Shown: in pieces, positions 1 through 9,781 of the stretch
Layout: every line of letters begins with the position of its first letter
How positions within the stretch are numbered: position 1 is the first letter of the stretch
Assembly (NCBI GenBank): GCA_016714905.1
Contig: JADKBW010000008.1
Coordinates: 62,001 to 126,000, forward strand
From: Flavobacterium sp.
Lineage (GTDB): Bacteria; Bacteroidota; Bacteroidia; Flavobacteriales; Flavobacteriaceae
Direction: 5' to 3'
Length of the DNA stretch: 64,000 nucleotides
Translations under genes and position numbers: made by a program
The notes under the pieces: model-generated
Seen by the model: only the letters and a program-made list of their open reading frames with translations
Told to the model about the DNA's origin: nothing
Database searches by the model: none

Positions 1-3000
1 TAATGGCGTTTCGATCGGGTCTTCCCTCGCACCTAATGCTATCTGTGTTTGGGACGACGTAATTTATAATTGGATTCAAGGTGCGAGTAATACAGCTGAA
101 ATATGTATATACAATAGAAATACTGCTGCAAATGGTAATGACTTTGCATTAGATGATATCGTCGTTTCAAGAATAAACACCTGTGTCTTACCTCCTCGAT
201 CAGTAACGGTGAATGTGACTAATACCGTCACGCTTTTGATAACAAATCCATCAGCTATCTGTTTACCAGGAACAGTTAATATCACTGCCGCAGCAGTAAC
301 TGCTGGTAGTACACCTGGGTTAACATTAACCTATTGGAATGATGCCGCTGCAACAGCAAGTCCGATTAGTTTGCAGCAGCTGTTATAGAACTAGCGGCAC
401 CTATTACATCAGAGCCACATTAGGTACCTGTTCAGTTGTTCAGCCGGTAAGTGTCACATTAACGCCTGCAGGATCTGTTGCAGCACCTACAGCTACATCA
501 CCTTTATATTTATGTCGAGGAAGCGTTGCAACTCCTTTAACCGCTACGGCATTGCCAGGAGCAACTTTGAATTGGTATGGTACAAATGCAACTGGAGGTA
601 CGCCATCAGCCACTGCGCCAACACCATCAACTGCTGTTGACGGAAATACAATTTATTATGTGAGTCAAACTATTGGAACTTGTGAAAGTCCACGAAAAGC
701 TATTAATGTAGTGGTTAACGCTATTTCGGGAGTGATTAATTTGGTTTGTGATGCAAATCAAGTTACAACCAGTCCAGTAACCTCTGTATTTTTCGATTGG
801 AATAATATACCGCCAAACCGACCTGATATTTACAATTTAACTTATTCAATAAACGGAGGTCCCTTAGTTAATGCTTCTACCGTACTTTCATCCTATGAAG
901 TTTTTGGTGTCTTACCTGGGCAAAGTGTTACCTTGACAATTGTATCAGCGCCAGGATATCCATGTGTAACTTTCCCGATTTCAAATACTTGTAGTAATTG
1001 TGCATCGACAACAACGCCTACATTTGCATCAATACCAGCTACAATATGTTCTGGTTCAGTTGCTCCAAGCTTACCAGCATCTTCTGATAATGGAATTAGT
1101 GGTACTTGGTCACCTGCAACAATTAGCAACACCACAGGCGGCACCTATGTATTTACACCTAATAGTACTTTGTTTCCTTGCGCTACTCAAGTAAATAAAG
1201 TAATTGCAATAACAAACCCGCCAACTACCGTCTTAGCTGGAATAAACATTTGTGTAGGTTCAACAACTACATTTACTTCTTCAACTCCTGGTGGTACATG
1301 GAGTTCTGCTAATCCACTTATTGCTACTGTAAATGCTGCTAATGGTCAAGTTACTGGCGTAAGTAGTGGAGTCGTTTCTATCGATTATACTTTTCCAGCC
1401 GCTGGAGGTTGTGGTCCTGTAACTTTTTCAAGACCGCTTACAGTTAGTAATTTGCCATCACCGGGTACTTTATCAGGAAATCAGTCGATTTGCGTTGGAG
1501 GTTCATCTTTATTTTCATCTACAGTATCTGGAGGAACTTGGACATCTTCGAATGTAAGCGTAGCAACGGTAAATGCTTCTACAGGAGTAGTCACTGGTAT
1601 TAGCGCCGGAACTTCAATCATTAAGTACGAAATACCCGCCACCGCAGGCTGTGCTAGTACTAATACCACTAGAACAATTACTGTTAACGCTAATGTGGTA
1701 CCAACTTTTACAGCAATACAACCAGTCTGCGCAGGTAATCCATTGGGACCTTTACCATTGACTTCCACCAACGGTATAACAGGAACTTGGGATTTACCAC
1801 CCGATAATACAACAACAACCACGTACACTTTTACCCCAACAGCGGGACTTTGTGCAACAACAGCGCAATTAACGATTATTGTAAATCAACGAGTTACACC
1901 ATTATTTAGTTTGGGAACAACGGTTTGTCAAGGAGACACACCACCGGTATTACCCACTTTGTCAGACAATATACCACCGATAACTGGAACATGGAATACA
2001 ACAACAATCAACACAACGACTCTAGGTACCACAACCTATACATTTACGCCAACCGCAGGACAATGCGTAACAACTTTACCAACAACATTATCAGTCACGG
2101 TATTACCAGTAATAACCCCAGATTTTTTACCAATTGCCCCATTTTGTGATGGTTTTCCTGCGCCAATTTTATTACCGACTTCACCAAATGGAATCACAGG
2201 AACTTGGAATCCGTCTACCATTAGTAATTTTATATCCTCTCCATACGTTTTTACTCCAACAGCGGGTCAATGCGCCTTGAGTCAAACATTGAATGTAACA
2301 ATTATTCCTCGGACTGTCCCTGATTTTGCAACAGTAGCTCCTTTTTGTAAAAATAGCGTCGCTCCTGTTTTGCCTTTGACATCACTTAATGGAATTCTAG
2401 GAACATGGTCACCAGCTATTGTAGATAATACTGTTAGTGGAATTTTTCCATATCTCTTTACTCCAGATCCAACAGAATGTGCTACAACGTACACTTTATT
2501 TGTCGAAGTAACTGAACCTATTTTTCCTGGTTTTCCAGATTTAGCATTCTGTAATGGAGGCGTAGTACCGCCATTACCGGCCATTTCACCTAATGGTATC
2601 AATGGAACTTGGAACCCAACAGCAATTGACAATACAATAGATGGAACTTATGTATTCACCCCATTAGTTGGAGAGTGCGCAATCCCACAGACCTTAAATG
2701 TGACTATAAACCAGTATACATTGGTTGGAGTTGAAGGTATTGTCACTAATTATTTTGAAGACAATCAAGTTATTACCATTCTTGCAACCGATGCAGGAAA
2801 TTATTTATACCAACTGGATTTTGGTCCACTGCAAGAAAGTAATATTTTCCAGAATGTTAGCTCTGGTATTCATACGATTAAAGTGGTCGATGCAAACGGT
2901 TGTTCCAGTCCATTATCTAAAGAAGTACTGGTCATCAATTATCCTAAATTTTTTACACCTAATGAAGACAGCTATAACGACACGTGGAATATTTCCGGAT

Positions 3001-3200
3001 TATCCGATCAGTTAAATTCAAAGATATACATCTACGATAGATATGGTAAACTCTTAAAACAAATAAGACCGAGAGGAAATGGATGGAACGGAACGTATAA
3101 CGGACAGGCATTACCCGCTGATGATTATTGGTTTGTTGTAGAATATGAAGAAAATGGTAGTGCTAAAGAATTTAAAGCACACTTTTCCTTGAAGCGATAG
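1..3200 (+). CDS. Large repeat-rich secreted adhesin with type B T9SS sorting domain; 5' end missing, one frameshift
   Basis: This is the 3' part of a surface adhesin; the gene starts before the window. From base 2 the frame is open to a stop at 386-388 and carries an N-terminal stretch with the motif GNDFALDDI and a YWND motif. The reading then moves to the frame that runs from 339 to 3200. About two bases appear to be missing between 370 and 388. The main part holds at least six units of about 75 residues, each with the pattern Cys...NGI.GTW...Y.FTP..G.C. Two Big_2-like units (GGTW...ATVN...G.VTG) sit between the first and second of these. The last 85 residues (from about residue 870 of the 953 counted from 339) are a CHU_C, gliding-motility-associated sorting domain with FFTPNEDSYNDTW and YDRYGKLL. 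In this family the protein is exported by the Sec and type IX systems and held at the cell surface, as in SprB-like or gelling adhesins. Its ligand cannot be read from sequence. Confidence 0.85.
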
Positions 3201-3220
3201 GGCTAATTAAAATTTATACA

Positions 3221-3253
3221 AAAAAAACCACGAGATATCGTGGTTTTTTTTTT
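3221..3253. terminator. Bidirectional intrinsic terminator
   Basis: A perfect stem CCACGA/TCGTGG with a GATA loop is flanked by seven A and about eleven T. It lies between the adhesin and the convergent small gene at 3302, so it can serve both strands. Confidence 0.85.
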
Positions 3254-3301
3254 AAGTAAAAGATCATACTTTATTATTCAGCTACGTTCTTATGACATCA
3301 A

Positions 3302-3637
3302 TTATGCCACTGCAGAAAGATTTGACTGTCCAAAAATGATGTTATTATAATACTGTGCAAGATCGTAAAAAAGATCTCTTTCTTGACAAGCAGGTTCTTG
3401 TGTACATTTAGAAATTACTGCCATAAAATTGTTTAATCTTACCTCTTCCTTATCAAGATCTTGGATACTCTGATGAAGAATTTCAATAATTTTTCCTGCA
3501 AAAACAATGCGGTGATTTAATCTTTCTGATATTAAAAGATTGAGGGCTAGTGTAGTAATACTTTGATTCATTGGGGTAGGTTTATTGTTTATACTAATAT
3601 TTTCAGCTAAAGTATATTGAATAAACTTGCCTACCAT
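3302..3637 (-). CDS. Small hypothetical protein
   Basis: This frame encodes about 111 residues from the ATG at 3637. A TTG at 3676 would add 13 residues, but the ATG follows an A-rich stretch typical of Bacteroidota starts, so it was preferred. The product looks soluble and helical, with no signal peptide or membrane segment. Two Cys lie in the motif CTQEPACQE near the C terminus. No family was recognised. It is convergent with the adhesin and shares the terminator at 3221-3253, which supports an independent gene. Codon use looks like the neighbours. Function unknown. Confidence 0.55.
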   Translation of the reverse strand: MVGKFIQYTLAENISINNKPTPMNQSITTLALNLLISERLNHRIVFAGKIIEILHQSIQDLDKEEVRLNNFMAVISKCTQEPACQERDLFYDLAQYYNNIIFGQSNLSAVA

Positions 3638-3769
3638 AAATTTTCGATGAACTGAATAAAAACTCGTTGTAAGCAATCAAACACGTACCCAAAGTACTTT
3701 TGTACTATTTATTCAAAGCATAATCAACGCTAATGGTTTAGGACAAGAATTTTGTCCCAGATAAATATC

Positions 3770-4519
3770 CTAATACTTCCCACTCAGCAATTCCCCGCCA
3801 ATCGCCGACTTTGCTTCAATGCCTAACTTCTTCATCATTTCGTAAGTCGTGCAAACTGCTGCAGACGTTACTGGAATTCCAATGGCGGACTGAATCAAAT
3901 CAATCGCCTCCAACGACGGCATCTGAACACAAGCCGATGCTACCAAAACATCTACACCAGTCAAGTCTAATCTTTTGTAGATTTCCAACAAATTCATCGG
4001 ATCTTGAGCCGCCACTTCCAAATTATCCGGAATCTCCAACGCAATAGAATCGACGACTTCAAAGCCTTGATGTTCAATATAATCCACAACCATATCGGTC
4101 AACGGACGCATATAAGGTGTAACAATCGCCACTTTCTTCGCCCCCAAAACTTTCAATCCGTTAATCAAAGCTCCCGCTGAAGTTACAATGGGAGTAGGGA
4201 AGTCGTTGGCAATGGTCTCTTGATGCAAATTGACTTCAGACACGCAATGATACCCGCGTCCCATACTCATAATCGCCACCAAACACGCATAACCCATCAC
4301 GTCAACATGGGCATCAGACAACTCTTGCGCACATTTCAAACTCATCGCATCCATGGCTTCGAGCTCTTCTTTGGTGACTTTTTTCATTCGCATTCTACTG
4401 CTATGAAACGTAAATCGTTCAGGCAATATCGTTTCTCTAGAGCGGAAAATTGCTGGAATTTCGGTTTCCATCGTGACATTGGATGATGGAACTATTTGTC
4501 CGATTCTGTATTTTTTCAT
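3770..4519 (-). CDS. Maleate cis-trans isomerase (Asp/Glu racemase superfamily)
   Basis: The 249-residue protein belongs to the Asp/Glu racemase superfamily. Both catalytic cysteines typical of maleate isomerases are present: Cys79 in GYACLVA and Cys197 in SACVQMPS. Arylmalonate decarboxylases of the same fold keep only the second, so maleate isomerase is the better reading. The enzyme converts maleate to fumarate in the cytoplasm without a cofactor. It is the last gene of the minus-strand catabolic island, just after a fumarylacetoacetate-hydrolase family enzyme and gentisate dioxygenase. A likely role is to take the maleate released from maleylpyruvate into the TCA cycle. The family call is firm; the pathway role is inference from context. 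Confidence 0.85.
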   Translation of the reverse strand: MKKYRIGQIVPSSNVTMETEIPAIFRSRETILPERFTFHSSRMRMKKVTKEELEAMDAMSLKCAQELSDAHVDVMGYACLVAIMSMGRGYHCVSEVNLHQETIANDFPTPIVTSAGALINGLKVLGAKKVAIVTPYMRPLTDMVVDYIEHQGFEVVDSIALEIPDNLEVAAQDPMNLLEIYKRLDLTGVDVLVASACVQMPSLEAIDLIQSAIGIPVTSAAVCTTYEMMKKLGIEAKSAIGGELLSGKY

Positions 4520-4579
4520 TAGTTTTTTAGATTTTTAGACACACTGCGCTTTGGACACGCCTGCGGCTTTGGATTCATA

Positions 4580-4650
4580 TTAGGGGCGTTCCCGCAGAAA
4601 AAGCGGGCGGGCTTTCGGCTGCACGCGGTGCTTGCCTCTATCCCTAACGC
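4580..4650. repeat. GC-rich dispersed flavobacterial repeat, hairpin-forming
   Basis: This element is far richer in GC than its surroundings and lies between the maleate isomerase and hydrolase genes. Its ends TTAGGG (4580) and CCCTAA (4642-4647) are complementary, and an inner hairpin CCCGC/GCGGG surrounds 4591-4607. I recognise this type of sequence as recurrent in Flavobacterium intergenic regions, but only one copy is in the window. Function unknown. Confidence 0.5.
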
Positions 4651-4660
4651 GGCTCTAGTG

Positions 4661-5569
4661 CTACATCGACTTTACCGTATTGATAATGGTTCCAATGCCT
4701 TCAACAGTTGCTTCAACCACATCGCCATCCCACAACCATTCTTGTGGATTGCGTCCAGCGCCAACGCCTGATGGTGTTCCTGTTGCAATAATATCTCCCG
4801 CTTCAATCGTAAAAACCGTGCTCAAATCTTCAATCAAATCGCTGATGTTAAATAACATAAATTTGGTATTTGAGTTTTGCTTTTCCACACCATTTACTTT
4901 CAACGATAAATTCAAATCATATGGATTTGAGATTTCGTCTTTCGTCACTAAAACCGGTCCCATCGGAGCAAAAGTATCTTGTCCTTTCGAAACAATCCAC
5001 TGTCCAGAACGGCGGCAATCGCGCGCCGAAATGTCATTGATTACCGTGTATCCAAAAACATAATCCATGGCATCGGCTTTCGGAACGTATTTTCCTTTTT
5101 TACCAATTACTACTGCCAATTCGACTTCCCAATCGAGTTGTTGTGTCAACTTGGGATTCAACAAAATGTTGGTATTGGTGGCAGTAACCGTTGTTGGTGG
5201 TTTCGAAAATATAATTGGACTTTGAGGCAATTCGTTGGAAGTGTCTAAAGTACGCGCACTTTCCGCCACGTGTTCGGTATAATTCAATCCAATGCCGATG
5301 ATGTTCTTTCTTGGTTTCGGAATGGGAGCGAGGAAGATTACTTCTTCCATATCGTAAGCAATTTCGTCGAAGTAGGCTGGCTCTGTATCGGCAATCAAGC
5401 TGTTGAGTTCATCGATGACTTCAAATCCCATATCAATAAGTTCTAACATCGAAGTCGGCAACGGAAAATTGGATATTTCGCCGAAGTCTTCCATGTCAAT
5501 GACTTGGTTGTTATGAATGAATCCCAATCGAGGTTCGGTATCTTTGGTTTGGTAGGTGAGTAGTTTCAT
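4661..5569 (-). CDS. Fumarylacetoacetate hydrolase family protein, probable maleylpyruvate or fumarylpyruvate hydrolase
   Basis: The start is set at the ATG at 5569 (MKLLTYQ), which gives 302 residues; ten extra upstream residues are possible. The C-terminal FAH fold spans about residues 95-300 and carries the family motifs GIGLNYTEH, the acidic metal site DWEVELAVVIG, DISARD, KGQDTFAPMGP and the closing ATGTPSGVG. FAH enzymes cleave C-C bonds of beta-diketo acids with a divalent metal. Upstream is gentisate dioxygenase and downstream is maleate isomerase. No maleylpyruvate isomerase is seen, so the enzyme probably hydrolyses maleylpyruvate directly to maleate and pyruvate, as known for the FAH-family maleylpyruvate hydrolase HbzF. 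Exact substrate is inferred. Confidence 0.85.
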   Translation of the reverse strand: MKLLTYQTKDTEPRLGFIHNNQVIDMEDFGEISNFPLPTSMLELIDMGFEVIDELNSLIADTEPAYFDEIAYDMEEVIFLAPIPKPRKNIIGIGLNYTEHVAESARTLDTSNELPQSPIIFSKPPTTVTATNTNILLNPKLTQQLDWEVELAVVIGKKGKYVPKADAMDYVFGYTVINDISARDCRRSGQWIVSKGQDTFAPMGPVLVTKDEISNPYDLNLSLKVNGVEKQNSNTKFMLFNISDLIEDLSTVFTIEAGDIIATGTPSGVGAGRNPQEWLWDGDVVEATVEGIGTIINTVKSM

Positions 5570-5587
5570 TTTTGTGTTTCTGAGTTT

Positions 5588-5699
5588 TTTGGCTCGCAAA
5601 GTCGCGAAGGCGCAAAGTTAGTATTTTATTGAATCGTTTATTTGTTGAATCGTTGAACCGAACTTCCGATTAAACGGTTACACGATTTTACGATTAAAC
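5588..5699. repeat. Degenerate repeat tract with inverted GAATCGTT/AACGATT-like units
   Basis: After a GC-rich segment (GGCTCGCAAAGTCGCGAAGG, from 5590) come two direct TTGAATCGT units (5628 and 5644). Units of the ACGATTnnAC type follow on the other side (5681-5699) and could pair with them. The tract abuts the element at 5699. It holds no gene. Confidence 0.4.
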
Positions 5700-5811
5700 C
5701 CTAGCCCCGATAGTAACGGCATCCTTTTTGTGCGTTTGGATTTTGCATTCTATTTTGAGATGCAAACGAGTCATGGCAAAAAAGATTTAGCGGATAGCGG
5801 GAAAAAGCTCC
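5699..5811 (+). repeat. Dispersed structured repeat, copy 1
   Basis: The ends CCTAGCCCCGATAG and GATTTAGCGGATAGCGGG..AGCTCC match those of the elements at 49441-49558 and 52927-53004, in the same orientation. The middle differs between copies. The copy stops at the end of the gentisate dioxygenase gene. The outer arms can pair imperfectly, so a structured RNA or DNA element is possible. Confidence 0.65.
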
Positions 5812-6923
5812 TAATTCAACTTTTGATGACCATCGTTTTCTTCGTAAATTTTCTGTTGATACAATCCGAGTTTTTCTATCGTTGGTAAGTCGTTGAAGGC
5901 GAACAAGCACGCATCTTCTGTATTCGATGCGTTGTGATGTTCGTGCCAAGCCCAAGACGGGACGCAGAAAATATCTCGTTCCTTCCAGTCAAAACGTTGC
6001 CCATTGATGATCGAATAGCCACTGCCTTTCGCACATTGATAGACACAAGAGCCTGTATGTTTGTGGGCCTTCCCTTTGAAACCAGCTGGCAACAATTGCA
6101 TAGAAGCACCCATAGTTTGCATGACGTGGCCACCTGTTAGTGGATTGGAATATTGCATTAGAAAGCCATCAATTGGATGCAGTTCTTTTACATTTAGCAT
6201 TTCTAACAAAGCTGGGTAAACTACTTTCCAAGAATACTTAAACAACGGAGAATAAGGTTTGTCCCAAGTTACATCTGCTGGAATTAGACCGGCGCAACCG
6301 TAAGTGATTGGTGAAAAATTCACCGGAAAATCGAGTGGTTGTTTACCGTCATAAACCGCATAATCATTGGCTTCTAGTGCATTGACTAGCGGAATATCAA
6401 GTCCATCTTGCCAAATGCAGGTTTTCCCATCGGCTTCAACACCATGTTCGTGCCAAGTTGAATTGGGTGTAATCACAAAATCATTGACTTCTAGCATGAT
6501 TTTATTCCCATCGACAACCGTATAGCCTTTGTCGCCTTCCATAATAAATCGCAAAGCAGAAGCTTTATGGCGGTGCGCGGAAGTACTTTCTCCGGGGCGT
6601 GTCACTTGAATTCCGGTATACAACCAACCGACAGCAGCAGAAACATCTTTACGTTTGTCATTAACCAAATAAACGACTCTTCGTCCGGCTTGTTCTGGTG
6701 TTACGAGTTCGGATGATTTGAGTACAAGGCTTCTTAAATCATCGTATTTCCATAACATCGGAACAGAAGAAGAGCGAGGTTCCCAGGGTTCGATGTCGTT
6801 GGCAACGGTCCATAAGGCACCAGCTCCAAGTGTTTCGAGTTCTTTATAATAGGCTTCGAGTTCAGGAGTGTCTTTTACTCGAGCGCGACCTATGACGTCG
6901 TCGGAAAAGTTATTTTCGTTCAT
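5811..6923 (-). CDS. Gentisate 1,2-dioxygenase
   Basis: The 370-residue protein has two cupin domains, roughly residues 100-180 and 275-350. The N-terminal cupin carries the iron-binding set His117 and His119 (AHRHKA) and His158/His160 (TWHEHG). The following ALRFI.EG segment is characteristic of gentisate dioxygenases. Length is normal for the family. The enzyme opens gentisate (2,5-dihydroxybenzoate) between C1 and C2 with oxygen to give maleylpyruvate. Related cupins open salicylate, 1-hydroxy-2-naphthoate or 5-hydroxyanthranilate, so the true substrate may vary. The next two genes downstream supply hydrolysis and maleate isomerisation, which fits gentisate. Confidence 0.88.
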   Translation of the reverse strand: MNENNFSDDVIGRARVKDTPELEAYYKELETLGAGALWTVANDIEPWEPRSSSVPMLWKYDDLRSLVLKSSELVTPEQAGRRVVYLVNDKRKDVSAAVGWLYTGIQVTRPGESTSAHRHKASALRFIMEGDKGYTVVDGNKIMLEVNDFVITPNSTWHEHGVEADGKTCIWQDGLDIPLVNALEANDYAVYDGKQPLDFPVNFSPITYGCAGLIPADVTWDKPYSPLFKYSWKVVYPALLEMLNVKELHPIDGFLMQYSNPLTGGHVMQTMGASMQLLPAGFKGKAHKHTGSCVYQCAKGSGYSIINGQRFDWKERDIFCVPSWAWHEHHNASNTEDACLFAFNDLPTIEKLGLYQQKIYEENDGHQKLN

Positions 6924-6937
6924 AGCGTTTTACATAA

Positions 6938-8316
6938 TTAATTATCTGAATTCTGAATAATCTCTGCGGCTTTTCTCATCTTAAAGTTCTTGTTTTTTTC
7001 AACTAGTTTAGACACTAAGAGATGCTCCACTTTATGATGCAAAGGTACCAATACTCCGGCAATGATTACCAAAGCAAGTAAAATCAATATAGGGGAATGG
7101 TGTGTTATTTTTTCTAAAAAAGGGTGAATAAGCAAATTAATAAACTCGAAGACAATTAATAACGAAACAATCCCGATAAACTTGATTAGCTTGCTGTTTA
7201 CAAACAAACTTTTACTAATGATAAGATAAATGGTAAGTAAAATTAAAATACCAATAGTGATAAATGTATATTGAATGTTTTGCTTCTTTTCTTCGTCTAG
7301 TTTTTCTTTTTCTTCTGCAAGTTTATTTTGCCTTAACTCCTCGTTGAGTTTTAAATTGAACTGAGTTTGGAAGTTGTTATCTTCAAAATATTTAGCAATC
7401 CCTGCCCTTAATTTTTCAGAATATTTAAAGGCGCTATCCACATTTGTGTTCCTATATATATCCAATAGAATTTTACCGCCGGTTAAAATGCCATCTTTTT
7501 GCGCACTCTTTTCAAAAGAGGCGATTGCTTTTTGCGCACAAAACTTAGCCGAGTCTATTTTTTTCTTCTAAAAAATAAACCTTTATAATTATAGGCCCAT
7601 CCGAGTTGTCGTTTTGAATTGATTTTTTTGGAAGCCAATATCGCCATATTGTAATAACTTAAGGCCAAATCGTAGTTTTTAAGTTTTTTATGGATTTCGG
7701 CAAAGCTCAAGTAGGTGTAGGCTAAATCTTGAAATCTTTTTAATTTCAGGGTCAATTCATATTCTTTCTGAGAATACTTGAGGGCTTCACTTACTTTGTC
7801 ATTTTCTAAATACAAATCGGAAATATTTTTATAGGCTTCTACCTTTAAATTTTCGTCTTTTACTCTATCAGATATGTCAATACATTTTTGGTAAAGTGCA
7901 TAACTTTTATTGAAATCCTTATAGAAAAAACCCAGCGTAATAGTTACATAACCAACAAGTTTTTCGTTTTGAAGTTTTTCAGCCGATTTTAGCGCTTGTA
8001 AACAAATGGCCAAACCATCTGCATTTCTACTTGAAGTTAGGTAAAAAAAACTAATCTCCTTTAACGCCAAGACTTCTGCGATTTTATCTTTTTTGGCGTA
8101 GGAATATTGCAAAATCCTTCTTGCAATTTGCGCTTTCTTAAACTCACTTTCATTTGAAGGCAACGCAAAATAAGAAACAATTAGATCAATTTTTTTATCG
8201 GCATTGCTTACTAGACTTACTTTTTTAAGTAACAAATCAGTCTGATTATCCTGTCCAAAAATGGGAGAAGATAGTAAAACCATGAGGAACAAAAAGTAAA
8301 TCTTCTTCATAACCAC
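6938..8316 (-). pseudogene. TPR protein with C-terminal membrane segments, split by a homopolymer frameshift
   Basis: Two frames read as one protein of about 459 residues if one A is added to the seven-A run at 7558-7564 (minus strand). The first frame (8316-7555) has a signal peptide ending in IFGQ and TPR-like helices. It stops right after RRKK. The repaired frame continues IDSAKFCAQKAIASFEKS, more helical repeats, a charged coiled coil (about residues 310-340) and four hydrophobic segments. Such TPR proteins are common in Flavobacteriaceae and are probably envelope scaffolds or sensors. It follows the nitrilase by a few bases and precedes gentisate dioxygenase, although it has no evident catabolic role. 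A sequencing error is likely; slipped-strand variation is possible. Confidence 0.75.
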
Positions 8317-8319
8317 CGT

Positions 8320-9300
8320 TTATTTTCTATTAAACTCGTCGTGATTGTCTATAAAGGTAATATTTCTTGTTGGAGCAATATTCACTCGTAAATCAAAAAT
8401 ATCAAAACGGTTGTAATGTCCAAGAATGTCGTGCATTTGTTTGGGTTGAATGCATTTTTCGAGATCGATGTCTGCGTAGATGATTCCTTCATCGTCTATT
8501 AATGGCGTTCCGATTACGGCACCATTTGGTCCGATAAATCCTGAAAAAGCAGAATTTTTTCGGGTTAAGATTTCATCGACATTTGGAACATCGACACGCA
8601 AAACATCTTTTATTTCTTGTGAAATGGTTGAACAGGAAACAATGGTAAATAATTTACCTTCAAACGAATGGGCACAAGCTCTGATCTTTATTGCTTCTGC
8701 CATGTCGTAATCGGGTGGCGCAACGGGAAGTGAAATATAATTGGCGATGTGAATTAACTCGCCTTGCGTCAGCAAAGTAAATCGCGCTAAAGTATTGGTG
8801 TTTTCACCACAAGCTAAAGTACCTATGGGTCCGATTTCGGTGTTATACACTTTCAAGGAAGAACCATCACCGGAGGTCCAGGTAAGTTTTTCTGCCCAAG
8901 TGGGTACTAATTTTCTGTGCTTCCCGATGAGATTTCCTTGATTGTCAATAATCAAATTGGTGTTGTAAATCTCACCGAAACTTTTGCCCCGCTCGTTGAT
9001 TCCGATGACGATATGAATGTTATGATCTTTCGCCGCTTTGAACAATCGTTGCATGTCAGGATCTTCAACTGCGACGGAATTCTTATATAATTGTTCGTAC
9101 CATTTACTGCCTTGAATGGGCGTCATGATCCAATTCCAATACGGATAACCCGCGATAAATACTTCGGGAAAGGCGATGAGTTGCGCCCCATTTTGACTGG
9201 CTTCTTGGATGAATAAAATCGCTTTATCGACCGTTTTTGCTACGTTGAGAAAAACTGGGGAAGTTTGTACTGTGGCGGCTTTAAATTTTTGGAAGGTCAT
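8320..9300 (-). CDS. Nitrilase (carbon-nitrogen hydrolase)
   Basis: The 326-residue protein carries the full nitrilase triad: Glu46 in FPEVF, Lys130 in KHRKLVPT and Cys164 in ACGENTN. The CGEN form at the nucleophile is typical of true nitrilases rather than amidases. Such enzymes hydrolyse a nitrile to the acid plus ammonia in the cytoplasm. The gene sits in the aromatic acid island between the thioesterase and the TPR protein. It may feed the pathway by turning an aromatic nitrile into the acid that the CoA ligase activates. The substrate is not readable from sequence. Confidence 0.88.
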   Translation of the reverse strand: MTFQKFKAATVQTSPVFLNVAKTVDKAILFIQEASQNGAQLIAFPEVFIAGYPYWNWIMTPIQGSKWYEQLYKNSVAVEDPDMQRLFKAAKDHNIHIVIGINERGKSFGEIYNTNLIIDNQGNLIGKHRKLVPTWAEKLTWTSGDGSSLKVYNTEIGPIGTLACGENTNTLARFTLLTQGELIHIANYISLPVAPPDYDMAEAIKIRACAHSFEGKLFTIVSCSTISQEIKDVLRVDVPNVDEILTRKNSAFSGFIGPNGAVIGTPLIDDEGIIYADIDLEKCIQPKQMHDILGHYNRFDIFDLRVNIAPTRNITFIDNHDEFNRK

Positions 9301-9355
9301 TGGTTGTCAGTTGTAAGTTGTGAGTTCTATGTTGCAAGTTGTACGTTCAAAAATA
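9301..9355. repeat. Degenerate GTTGTnAGTT short tandem repeat
   Basis: The spacer upstream of the nitrilase is made of imperfect units such as TTGTAAGTTG, TGAGTT and GCAAGTTG. Such decayed heptamer-like tracts are common between Bacteroidota genes. No promoter is clear in it. Confidence 0.4.
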
Positions 9356-9781
9356 CTACTCGATGATGTATTTGGAAATTTTCGATTTCATAATTTCTGA
9401 AAACGGTTCTGCTTTGATGTCGTTGCGATGTTCACTGATTGCCACGTTCACCAACGTTACTTCACATGAAAGAGTTGTTTTTCCGGTTTCATCTATAAAT
9501 TCGAATCCACATAGGAGCGAAGCAAAGCCAATATTCTTGACCCATAATTTCTTTTGTAACACTTGTCCCAATCGTGCGGCATTTTTGAATTGCACTTTTA
9601 GGTCAACTGTTGGAATCCCATTGGTTTCGTGAATTTCTGAGAAAGGACGGTCAAGTGCTTCTTCAAACCAGTCTTCTACCAAGTCATTGAGCATTTCTAA
9701 AAAACGTGGATAGAAAACGATGCCTGCATAATCGACATGTTTGAAGCGAATTTTTTCGGTTTTGATAAATGGTTGATTCAT
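9356..9781 (-). CDS. Hot-dog acyl-CoA thioesterase (4-hydroxybenzoyl-CoA thioesterase type)
   Basis: The 141-residue hot-dog protein carries the family motif HVDYAGIVFYPRF with the catalytic Asp17, as in 4-hydroxybenzoyl-CoA thioesterase of the Pseudomonas type. It cleaves aromatic acyl-CoA thioesters in the cytoplasm. In this island it would release gentisate (or another 5-hydroxylated acid) from its CoA ester after the monooxygenase step, so that gentisate dioxygenase can act. This matches the order known for the salicylyl-CoA route in actinobacteria. The specific acyl group is inferred. Confidence 0.85.
   Translation of the reverse strand: MNQPFIKTEKIRFKHVDYAGIVFYPRFLEMLNDLVEDWFEEALDRPFSEIHETNGIPTVDLKVQFKNAARLGQVLQKKLWVKNIGFASLLCGFEFIDETGKTTLSCEVTLVNVAISEHRNDIKAEPFSEIMKSKISKYIIE

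Noticed and set aside
76..285. Minus-strand open frame opposite the adhesin
   Set aside because: The plus strand carries a repeat-like secreted protein in this stretch; the antisense frame has no family features. The same holds for 893-1144, 1481-1828 and 2282-2632 on the minus strand.
1000..2632. Repeated DNA taken as a CRISPR or satellite array
   Set aside because: Similarity is at protein level with 3-base periodicity and variable units of about 225 bases; it is the adhesin coding region.
3638..3676. TTG start for the small gene at 3302
   Set aside because: An ATG 39 bases downstream with an A-rich leader is more likely; the extra residues show no feature.
5701..5955. Minus-strand frame across the dispersed repeat and the end of gentisate dioxygenase
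   Set aside because: It overlaps a non-coding repeat and a well-supported gene in another frame; composition is not protein-like.
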